A stretch of DNA of 64,000 nucleotides from Ottelia alismoides (Eukaryota; Streptophyta; Magnoliopsida; Alismatales; Hydrocharitaceae). Below are positions 23,846 through 32,985 of the stretch, piece after piece. Made by a program: the position numbers and the translations under genes. The stretch is from the NCBI GenBank assembly GCA_037367405.1, contig JAZKJV010002322.1:310001-374000 (forward strand), written 5' to 3'. Numbering within the stretch: position 1 is the stretch's first letter; the number at the start of each line of letters is the position of its first letter. The notes below the pieces were generated by a model. It saw nothing but the letters and a program-made list of their open reading frames with translations, was not told where the DNA came from and did no database searches.

Positions 23846-26800
23846 TGATGAATCTGCATTTCATCATCTTTATTCATTTGTTTTAGCTTAAAATCCCTTA
23901 TAAAATACATGTATATAATACTAGCTCCATATTCTTACTAACTTGCATCTTTGTGTAAATATTGTACATTTATTATTATTTTAACCTAAAATAAATAAAG
24001 AAAGAAAGAAAATAAAAATAAAGAAAATAAAATAAAAAATGAAAACTGTATATATGTAATAGATACAGACTGACCCGAACCCCGAGAAAAGGTAAAGACT
24101 TGAACTAATCGACCAGGAATAAAGTTGGGAGAGATAAGAACCTTAAACAGAAAATCCAAAAAAATGTGTTGTAAATATATGTACACTTATACTATTCTAT
24201 TTGTACATACATTGATATCAAATTAAATAATTTTCAAAATAAAACTTGTAAATAAAAATATTTCCTAAATAATAAAAATGTTTGCAAAATAAAATCATGT
24301 ACAAAATAAAAGTAACCACATCTGGAAAAAGTCATAAAGCAATAATTGAAAGATCAATTTCGGCTCCATATGAACTGAAATTGAACTAAACTCACTTCCA
24401 TTGTATTCTAAATTAAATTATCTTTAAAATGGCCGTGGTTTCATAATTTTTGGAGTTACGGTTTCTAGGGTGGTTTGTGCAATTTTACCATTTATTTATA
24501 CATATTATATTTATAATTACTTGTAAATATTTTTAGTAATGATTTAAAATAAAAAATAAAAAGATAAAATACGAATTTTAAAATAAAAAACTATTTTCAT
24601 TATTTAACTATGTATATAATGTACCATATGTATATAATATATGCCTATAGTTGATATTCTTAAATAACCACCACAAAAAATAAAAAAATTAATATTTATT
24701 ATTCAATTTAATAAAGTGATGAAAATACAAAAAGTTAATTAATTATATAAATAATTCTAACACTAATCCTTTCTTATCTTTACCTCATTTCAAAATTTTC
24801 TCTTATCTCTTATCTTCATCAAAATTTTGAAATTCAAACTCCATTCTTTTATCTATTAATATGGCTCCCTCTTCCTCATTTCAATTTCATCAGTCTTTGG
24901 TGAGAGGAACCTATTCTCCGAGAACCATCTTATCGTAGAAGGGTGCCTAGCTTCCGAGTCGTCCGGTGACAGCGAGTCGGCCTTCGTCGAGGCGATCACG
25001 GTTTCCATCCTCTCCCATGATGAGATCTACATTTTTCTTCTCTTATTGTAACCTTGGTTAATCGTAGTTTAATTTTTCGTATTTTAATTTCATTTGCATT
25101 TTTTAGATCTTAGTTAACCAAACTTTTTTATCATTCATCACGATTCGATTCACTCTTCTCGATCCGATTTTCCTTCTCAATTTCGATTTCTCATCGTTTC
25201 TTTTCTACCTCACATGATCTTTCAACTCCGACGACGTACAATGACCAGAGATCCGGATCCATTCCTTATTTTTTGCTGGATCTCTGTTCACGTATTCTAT
25301 TTTAATTTTGGGATTGCACCATTGTGCTCCTGTTCTAATTTATTTATAAATAAAAAATAAAAAAAATAAAAAAAATTCTTTCTATCATTTGTTTTGCAGG
25401 GTCAAATAAAAAATTTTAAAAAAATTTTAAAAAAATAATAAAAATAATAATTTTTTCCCTATTTCTGTTTTACAAAAAAAAGAAAAAAAAGAAACAACGT
25501 CGCAGGCACCGCCTCTCTAGCCGCCGGCGGCGCCCGCTGCCTCCATCTGCTCCAGTCTGTCGTTCACCGCCTGTAGCGGCCCCCTCTTGCCGCCGCGACC
25601 TTCGACCAACACCTCTGCATTCCCCTCGCCACCGTGAGAGCGACCCCAATGCCATTAACCGCTCTCATCAGTAGCACCTCCGCTTGAAGAAAATGCCTGC
25701 AAGAGATACGTTGCCATATCCTCCCTTTCATGCTCGCGTGCTCGTGCCACCATCCACAAAGCCATCGCCAGCCACCTGTCGACCTCACGAGCACCTGACG
25801 CCCCTCCGATCGCGTCCACGGTTGCACCATCTCGACACAGCATCACCCGCCCCAGCCGTCCGTCCCGCCCTCGGCCCGCCAACGTCTGCCGCCCCTGCGT
25901 CGGGAGGAAGAAAGGGGAGGTGGCACCCTTGGCCCCCCTATTTTTGCTTGGATAGGAAGAAACAAAAGAAGAACCCCGAGGATATTAAAAAATTGGTTAA
26001 ATTGCAATTGCCCCCCCCCCCAAAGTTTTTAAATTTGCAGACAGGTCCCTACCAACCAAACAACGTGTGATGCACACATTTCCTGGGTAATTTGTGACTT
26101 TTCCCTTTATTTATTTCTTGTTAATTTTAGACTATAAAACTTTGCAGAAATTACGTTTCAGTCCCTGTGTTAGAGACTTCATTTTGCCTGCTTTTTATTA
26201 AAATAAATACGTTTGTTGGTCAATAAATTTTGCAAAAATCTTGTTATGCTTCCGGTGTGTGTCTCTTTATAGTATGAAGTTTTTATTGTATTTTGTCATC
26301 ATTTGTTTCTATTAAAAAAATCAAAAACTCTGCATATTTCCCTGTTTGAAATTCAAAAATTCATAAAAAATCACATATTACGTTAAAAATTCCAAAAAAA
26401 TAAAGTACTTTTATTTTTGTATGTTTTATTTCCTGTCCAATTTTTGTGCATTAATTATTTATAAACCCAAAAAATTGTAAAAAAATACTAAAAATCTTTA
26501 AGAAAATCATCTAAATTGTAGAAAAATAAAAAAATTGTGATTTAAGTTCCTGTTTGTAGATAATCCCTTCTAATTTTAAGAAAAATAACTACTGCAATTG
26601 TTGACTTTATTTCATATTTTTAATTTGAAAAATAATCATGTTTTCTAACTGTTTGCATTTTCCCATGTTTTTATTCATTTTAAAAATCTTAAAAAAACTA
26701 AAAATCTCTAAATATACAAAAATAATAAAACAATCATAAAAACATAAAAAGATTTTCTTTATATATTTTTGAGCATTATTGTTATATTTGAAAAATAAAA

Positions 26801-27249
26801 AAATTGCATTTCTTTTGTGTATGAATTTATTTTAAAAATCATATTTTGAAAATTTTAAAAAATTGTAAAAATTAAAATCATTAGAAATTTGAAAATCAGA
26901 AAATAAAAATACAAAAAAACCATAAAAATAAAAGATCAAAATTTCACAAAAAACTAAGCTAGTTAGCAATTGAGATTCCTTTTTCCTTAGTTAATTTTTT
27001 TGTCGATTATTTGAATAACCCTCGGGAATTGTACCTCCTTGAGTTCTATCATGTTAGCTACTCGGGAATTGTACCTCCATGAGTTCTATCCTGTTAGCCA
27101 TACAGGTAAATAAGTAGCATAATCTCCTGCCATATTTTCTTGCACTTATTGGCTTGAGAAAAAATTGTTTATTTGAGCCGAGAATTTTAGGGATCGCAAC
27201 TACAACTTTACATCATTAATAATCACTCCTCGAAGATCTCGACCCAACA
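23846..27249 (+). mobile_element. Solo LTR (about 3.4 kb) inserted in copia pol
   Basis: The insert begins TGATGAATCTGC and ends GACCCAACA. It is flanked by GCTAT (23841-23845) and ACTAT (27250-27254), a 4-of-5 match. Removing it rejoins the copia reading with no codon missing. Its start, TGATGAATCT, equals the first 10 bases of the 47.4-60.3 kb LTRs read on the minus strand, and CCTCCTTGAGTTC (near 27034) is also shared with them. It is therefore a member of the same long-LTR group in the opposite orientation. It has a GC-rich patch (25490-25930) and AT-rich arms. No internal region or second LTR is present. Two 40-bp direct repeats lie at 27021-27100. Confidence 0.72.
27021..27100. repeat. 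40-bp tandem duplication in the solo LTR
   Basis: CTCGGGAATTGTACCTCC starts at 27021 and again at 27061. The two 40-bp units differ at a few bases. Confidence 0.85.
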
Positions 27250-27342
27250 ACTATCTTTGGAACTTTACTTGAAATTCGCTCCAAGAGGGGTGCTAGCTGG
27301 CTTTGCTTTCTCCATATGAAATCTTTGAAGTATCTTCTCAAT

Positions 27343-27475
27343 CTTTGAAGTATCTTCCATATGAAATCTTTTAAGTCCGAGATTGACCCAAGATAGATCT
27401 GAATGGAGGCGAAGAATCCATGTAGCCGACCCTACTTAATTGTGGGAAAAGGCTTTGTTGTTGTTGTTGTTGTTG
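27343..27475 (+). mobile_element. 5'-truncated RTE LINE tail inserted in copia
   Basis: The tail GTAGCCGACCCTACTT...GGCTTTG followed by (TTG)n ends at 27475. ATCTTCTCAAT flanks the insert on both sides (27332-27342 and 27476-27486), an 11-bp target duplication. Only about 105 bp of LINE is present. The first about 28 bp (27343-27370) repeat the adjacent copia sequence (CTTTGAAGTATCTTC, CATATGAAATCTTT), which looks like filler copied at the 5' junction. Confidence 0.82.
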
Positions 27476-27486
27476 ATCTTCTCAAT

Positions 27487-28426
27487 GTACTTCTCTTGTG
27501 AAAGCTGAAGATTCCTTACTTACCAGTCTCGAGTGATCTTCATGCCCGGTATCTGACTTGCTTGCCTCAAATCCTTCATAGCAACGGACTTGCTCAACTC
27601 TTACTTCAAGCCAGAAATCTCTCTCCATTATTGCCTACAATCAGCATATCGTCAACATAAAGTAGCAATATGATGAAATCATCACCTGAGAATTTCTTCA
27701 CGAACACACAATGGTCTGAAGTGATCTTGGAGTAACCATGCTCTCCCATGAACGAGTCAAACTTCTTGTACCACTACCTGAGTGCTTGCTTCAAGCCATA
27801 TAGACTCTTCTTCAGTCTGCAAACATAGTTTTCCTTGACTTTGACTGTAAAGACCTCTGATTGCAACGTGTAGATTTCTTCCTCAAGGTCGTCATGGAGG
27901 AAAGTTGTCTTCACATCCAACTATTCAACCTCCAAATCAAGACTAGCTGCCAAGCTAAGAACCACCCTGATAGAAGACATCTTCACCACAAGAGAAAAGA
28001 TCTTCTCAAAGGCAATCCCTTCCTTTGGTTAAAACCTTTCACAACCAACCTAGCTTTGTACCTCGGGTTTGTAGAGTATTCATGATGTTTCACTCTATAA
28101 TCCCACTTGTTTTTCAATGCCCGCTCACCTTTGGGCAACTTGACAAGCTTGAAGGTATGATTGTCATGAAGGGACTCTATTTCATCTTTCATAACTTGTA
28201 CCCATTTCTCCTTGTTTACATCTTGCAAGGCTACTTCATAGCATTCAGGCTCGCCACTGTCTGTCAACAAAATGTACTTGTATACAGAATATCTAGTGGG
28301 GGGTCTCCTCTCCCTCACGGGTCTCTGTGGTGGGGAAGTCTCGGAAGAAGAAGAGCCCTCATCATCTTGCTTATATGCATCATCTGGCACTACATGTGGA
28401 GCCCTCTGCAAAGGAACTGGCTTCAT
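27487..28426 (-). pseudogene. copia reverse transcriptase
   Basis: On the minus strand, 28426-27983 gives the linker and the start of the RT domain (NKEKWVQVMKDEIESLHDN, LPKGERALKNKWDYRVK). Further on, after a frameshift, come [15 protein letters not shown] and the catalytic YVDDMLIVG (near 27650). The two Asp of YVDD are intact. At least one frameshift near 28000 and a stop in the ALR-WYKKFDSFM region make it a pseudogene. Confidence 0.88.
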
Positions 28427-28471
28427 ATCATCTGACTAATAGCTACTTGAAGGAGAGTCCTTAGTAGCCTT

Positions 28472-29597
28472 CTAGATGTCTTCGATAGTTTGATTTTCAG
28501 AGAAGATCACATCCATGCTCCCCATCAGCTTCTTATCAACTGGATCATATAACCTGTAGCCAAGCTCATCTTGTCCATATCCCAAGAACATGCACTGCTT
28601 TGTCTTTGCATCCAACTTGGACCTTTCATCCCCATAAACATGTATAAATGCGCGACAGACAAGGACTCGCAAATGGTTGTAATGAGACATTCTTTCCATG
28701 CCAAACCTTGTCAGGAACATCGCCATCCAAGGGTACACGTGGAGATAGATTAATAACATGTACAACAGTATAAAGTACTTCACACCAAAAAGAGTTTGGC
28801 AACTTAGCTTCAGAAAGGAGACACTTGACTCTCTCCATCAAGGTCCTGTTCATTCTCTATGCTATCCCGTTCAATTATGGCATCTTGGGTGGAGTCTTCC
28901 GGTGCCTGATACCATGAGATTTGCAATACTCATCAAATAGTCCAATATATTCACCACCATTGTCACTGCGGATGCACTTAAGTTTCTTTCCAGATTGTCG
29001 CTCCACTAGTATATAGAAGTCTTTGAAAATACCAAGGACTTGGTCCTTCCTCTTTAAGGCGTAGACCCAAACTTTCCTAGAGAAATCATCAATAAATGTA
29101 AAATAAAGCGCATCACTGAGAGAACTTACTTTCAACGGACCATAAACATCTGTGTGAACAAGCTCCAATGGTTGCATCTTCCTAGAAGGTGGATGGCTTT
29201 TGAAGGAGACTCTCATCTGCTTCTCAGCCAAGCAGTGTGTGCATCTCTCCAGCTTCTCTTTCTTGACATCTGTCAGCATATTCTTCCTTATCAAATACTG
29301 CAACCTCTTCTCGCTCATGTACCCCAATTGTCGATGACACAACTCAATGGATTTTGCATCTCCAGTCACATGTGCAACATCATGAGAGATGGATGAATTC
29401 ATGATGTAAATATTGTTGCTATACTTCTTTCTACGAGCAACAACCAAGGATCCTCGACTAAGCTTCCATTGACCACCACCAAAAGTATTAAGGTATCTTT
29501 CATCATCAAGCTTGCATGGAGAAATGAGATCTAAGTGCATGTCTGGTGCATGTCTCACATCTTTGAGCATCAACACAACTCCATTGGCATTCTTCAA
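28472..29597 (-). pseudogene. copia integrase
   Basis: The minus strand from 29597 runs through the end of protease and the HHCC zinc finger (CHRQLGYMSEKRL...CTHC, where the second His is Tyr). It continues into the catalytic core (HTDVYGPL; RSDNGGEYIG). The codon expected for the catalytic Glu, in the segment NGIA-x-RMNRTL, is a TAG at 28859-28857. The tail (LPNSFWCEV, DKVWHGK) continues in another frame down to 28472. Both the metal finger and the active site are therefore damaged. Confidence 0.88.
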
Positions 29598-29765
29598 TGC
29601 AATATTGTAATGCCAACAACATGGGACAAAGAACCATTCCCCATCTTCAATCTGCCAAAATCACCAGTTGCATATGAAGAGAAAAACTCTCTCTGAGATG
29701 TGACATATAGAGCAGATCCAGTATCAACAAGCCAAGAAATACCATCTTGTGCGACATTTACCATC
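29598..29765 (-). pseudogene. copia protease
   Basis: The minus strand reads SWLVDTGSALYVTSQREFF near 29737-29680. DTG is the retained aspartic protease active site. A frameshift and stop near 29610 separate it from the downstream part read at 29597. Confidence 0.75.
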
Positions 29766-29969
29766 TCCTCATCACAGACAATGAGGAGCTCATGCTGTGT
29801 AGCTGCAGCAACTTGTCCATTCTTTTTAACTTGCTTGTCGCTACCATTCTTGTTATTTCTTTTGAATTGGATGCAATACTTCTTGATGTGTCATTTCTTC
29901 TTGTAATAGTGGCACTCCATATTCTGATATCTGGATCTGGACTTGCTTCTGTCATTATCTCTACCTGTA

Positions 29970-30595
29970 TCAGTCTTGGTCCGACTCTTCCCCCATTCTT
30001 TGTGACAAGAACCTCTGAACGTGAAGACCTTCCTTAGGTTTTTCTTCCTCAATTAGAATGCCAGACTTGACTGTCTCCAAATAAACGACCCTATTGACTG
30101 CAGAATTCGTAAGTGAGACTCTAAAAGTCTCCCATGAATCTGGTAGAGTAGCAAGCAGTAACAGTCCCAACATCTCATCTTCAAAATTTAATCCCATGCT
30201 CGTCAACTGGCTAGAAATTCCTTGGAACTCATTTAGAAAATCTAGTACATAGCTGTTTCCCTTGAATATCAAGTTTATTAGTCTCTTAAGAAGAAACAAT
30301 TTGTTACTTCCCATCTTGGAGGCATTAAAGATTTTCCAACTTCAACCATAAGCTTCTAGCGTGACTTTCTTCTTGGATATGGATGTATACATTCTCATCA
30401 ACAAACTGTCTTATGAAGCCACAAACCTGCTCGTGTTCAAACTCCCATTCCTCATCTGTTTTTGGCTTCGAACTTTTGCATGGAGAACACCGAAAGGTGC
30501 ATACCCTTCACATATAAAAGATCGTTCATCTTGTTCTTCCATAAATTGTAATTAGTCATATTAAGACTAATCATCCTGCTCGAACCAAACTCCAT
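29970..30595 (-). pseudogene. copia gag
   Basis: Translation would begin at the ATG at 30595 (MEFGSSRMISLNMTNYNLWK), 23 bp after the primer site. Stop codons appear within 50 codons. From 30314 the sequence reads MGSNKLFLLKRLINLIFKGN and LATLPDSWETFRVSLTNSAV, a typical copia capsid region. A zinc-knuckle relic near 29915-29870 has one Cys changed to Tyr and an internal stop. Confidence 0.85.
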
Positions 30596-30617
30596 CTTGT
30601 AATTCGCCACTGAACCT

Positions 30618-30630
30618 TGCTCTGATACCA
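30618..30630 (-). other. copia primer-binding site (initiator Met-tRNA)
   Basis: The minus strand reads TGGTATCAGAGCA, the standard plant copia primer site, 2 bp from the LTR end at 30633. Confidence 0.92.
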
Positions 30631-30632
30631 CT

Positions 30633-31295
30633 TGTTAGGAACAGATTCCCCGTATAAATTGAATTGTGGAAAAATAACCAAAGTCGATAGGCGGATCCTG
30701 CACGATGTATCAACTACGAGAAAGTATCTCAACCACACACAAAAAAATAACCACAGTTGCACGGAGAATTTTTAACATGGAAAACCTTCAATGTGAGGGG
30801 AAAAATTACAGGGTTGATCGTAACCCAAAATCAAGCATTATAATCAAAGTAATCTCCCATGAGGGGCTTACAAAAGGCTGACCCTCAATTCGGTTCTACG
30901 AATCACCAAAAAAAGGAGAATAATAGAGAGGAGAAATACCACCCAATGGTAAATCCATCGTCAAACTGTAGGGAAGAATGCTGAAGAAGAACTGCTCCAA
31001 AGATTACTTCCTCCAAACTCCGTGGCAACCGTGAACTTTCTTTTTTCTTCCTATCTCTTACTTCTTTCTTGTGCTAGGAGAGCTTATGTTGAGATGATCC
31101 TGGTATACACCCCATACCCCCTATTTATACTCCATAGAGATGAACAAATAAGGAAATATGGACTCCTACTTCCAATATGATTAGGAAAAAAATGACTCAT
31201 AATCCTAAAGGTAACTGATCTTTTTTTCCAAATAGGACTACCAATGTCTTATATATATGGACTAGGTTCCCACAAGGAGGGGAATCCATCTAACA
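30633..31295 (-). repeat. copia 5' LTR
   Basis: This 663-bp repeat is paired with 22455-23120. On the + strand it begins TGTTAGGAACAG and ends CCATCTAACA. Confidence 0.92.
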
Positions 31296-31300
31296 CTTTC

Positions 31301-31739
31301 AACGTACCTTTGTAAGAGTGACAACCATCGTGTAACTACCCCCAAGGGATTTGGTTGTAACCTCTCCTCATAGGGGAGAATGAGTAACCCATAGGATTTA
31401 TTGTGGAGTAGTTCAAGGAATAGGATCTTGATGGCCGATTGAGGACTAACTCGTTGCTTGGTATGGTGCCCATTTAATAAATCGTGTCCTTTGTATGTAT
31501 TATGTTCATTGGTTCTCCTCAACAAATTCTTGATGATAAGTGAGACATGCAAGACAAATTCTTGATGATAAGTGAGACATGCAAGAACCGTGCTCCCCAA
31601 GCTAACTCTGGTTTGTGTCTATATTAGTTCCATCACATATTACTTTTCTGCATATGCTGAGGATTTTATTTGAATTGAAATGCTAACAAATACTAATTAT
31701 GAATCAAAATATAGAGTTCTTGAGGTTGAATCTTTTTAT
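31301..31739. repeat. Intergenic, with a 32-bp tandem duplication
   Basis: Continues the sequence interrupted by the copia element. ACAAATTCTTGATGATAAG begins at 31522 and again at 31554, two 32-bp units. Nothing else was recognised. Confidence 0.6.
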
Positions 31740-31910
31740 GGAAGACAAAAAAAATGGTGGCAACTTAGAAAATATCATTTTCCTTTGGTATATTTATTGA
31801 TCAAGTTATGTTGATCCTATTTGTTACAATGGTAAGTGTTAAAAGAGCATTTTCAACAATGAGCATTATCAAAACTCAATCGCATAATCAAATGGCAGCT
31901 GAATAGAAGA
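31740..31910 (+). pseudogene. hAT transposase C-terminal fragment
   Basis: The reading FPLVYLLIKL (about 31770-31805) is followed, after a one-base frame change, by MLILFVTMVSVKRAFSTMS and IIKTQSHNQMAAE. This matches the hAT C-terminal dimerisation region (typically a V-E/K-R-A-F-S-x-M-x-x-I-K-T core), ending at a stop near 31904. No terminal inverted repeats or catalytic core are visible. It is a small dead remnant. Confidence 0.65.
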
Positions 31911-32759
31911 ACGATTTTTAAGCATACACCTGTTGTAAGAACTTTTTAGTTTGATTTGATTTTTTTATACACACGTATCCATACATACATTTACAATTTT
32001 TCAAAATTTGCGAATACAGTAATCTTCTATACCATAGTGACTTGCTTAACACAAATCCTAAGTCCGCTATTCGGTCACACATCTATCAGATCAACACAAA
32101 GTATCATACTTTAATATTTTTACCACGACACTCATATAATTTAATTCACATCTACCATCCCAACATGAACTAACTAGATTGTTTAATCGAATACATTAAA
32201 TGTTAAGTCAACTACTTGTCATGTTTTTAGTAGAACATACAAATATTTTAATGATAAAATACAAACTTATAATGAGGTATCCGTCTTAGTAACCTACCGC
32301 ATCGTCCTTTAATATTTTTACCATTAATGATGTATGCCAAAAAATGTATGCAATTAATGATGTTGAAGAGTCTTGTTGGTATTCAATAGGAAGGAGGAAA
32401 CTCAAGATCCATTTAATGAGACTCTTTGCTATTTAGACTTCATACTTCAAACTAAGCTTTTGATACTGATTTTCATCTAAATATTCGGATTGCCAGGAGA
32501 AGGAACTCATATCCAGACGTTATTAAGTTTCTCATGCAAACAAATATGCCCGACCAGCTTTGCTGTTCAACAGAGGACCATTGTAATGCCCGAGCATGCC
32601 TGAACCGTTCGATCAAGATATTCACATGGTAAGAATCCACAAATCCTGATTTTGTGAGAAGATCGAGCGGCTCGGTCTTGCTCGAGATGTGCAGCAGGAG
32701 GATCTGCTCTCCACTGCTAGCATCCTTCACGCCTTCCATTCTTCTCACACCTGAGAGCG
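31911..32759. other. Upstream intergenic region of the receptor-kinase gene
   Basis: AT-rich to about 32460, then rising in GC towards the gene. A 91-codon minus-strand open frame (32748-32473) diverges from the gene. I recognise no domain in it and cannot say it is a gene. Confidence 0.4.
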
Positions 32760-32934
32760 GTCAAGCGGTAACCTATCGATGGGCCCCACTCCCCTTCAAA
32801 AAGTTGGTCCCACTCCCCTTCCCCTCCCTCCTCCTGTGAGTGCGTGCTTCCCTCTTTCTCCCGCCTTCTGACTTCCATCCCTTCCCCCGTACCGCCTCCC
32901 ACACACATTCCGGTCCTCCAACCTCCTCACCACC
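32760..32934 (+). promoter_or_regulatory. Probable core promoter and 5' UTR of the LRR pseudokinase gene
   Basis: Two matches to the class I TCP consensus GGNCCCAC lie 24 bp apart (32782-32789 and 32806-32813), inside a short duplication of CCCACTCCCCTT. The first overlaps TGGGCC (32780-32785), a site II-type element. Downstream is a long pyrimidine-rich stretch (32815-32900), like the Y patches of plant core promoters. There is no clear TATA box. The transcription start cannot be placed from sequence alone. Confidence 0.5.
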
Positions 32935-32961
32935 ATGCCCAGGGTTCGGGAGAAGGCCTAA
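32935..32961 (+). promoter_or_regulatory. Short upstream ORF (8 codons)
   Basis: ATG at 32935 in the context CACCACCATGC reads MPRVREKA then TAA. It ends 24 nt before the main ATG at 32986. If it lies in the 5' UTR it could reduce or tune translation of the receptor. Whether the transcript includes it is inferred. Confidence 0.5.
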
Positions 32962-32985
32962 GCTTTTCTCCTTAGAACCTGAAAG

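Larger units (their letters stand above)
22455..31295 (-). mobile_element. Full-length copia LTR retrotransposon with two nested insertions
   Basis: LTRs lie at 22455-23120 and 30633-31295. Both are TGTT...AACA and both are flanked by a perfect 5-bp target duplication, CTTTC (22450-22454 and 31296-31300). The primer site TGGTATCAGAGCA (minus strand, 30630-30618), complementary to initiator Met-tRNA, lies 2 bp inside the 5' LTR. A purine-rich tract (minus strand, 23134-23121) abuts the 3' LTR. Gag, protease, integrase, reverse transcriptase and RNase H follow in copia order on the minus strand, all broken by stops. A solo LTR (23846-27249) and a LINE tail (27343-27475) sit inside; without them the element is about 5.3 kb, normal for copia. 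The LTRs differ at about 8 of the first 115 bases by my count, so it is not recent. Confidence 0.93.

Noticed and set aside
25470..26070. Arg/Ala/Pro-rich frames of 61-128 codons on both strands
   Set aside because: They fall in the GC-rich island of the 23846-27249 insert and have no recognisable domain.
32473..32748. 91-codon minus-strand frame divergent from the LRR gene
   Set aside because: No domain recognised and no splice or promoter evidence. Kept only as a mention in the upstream region.
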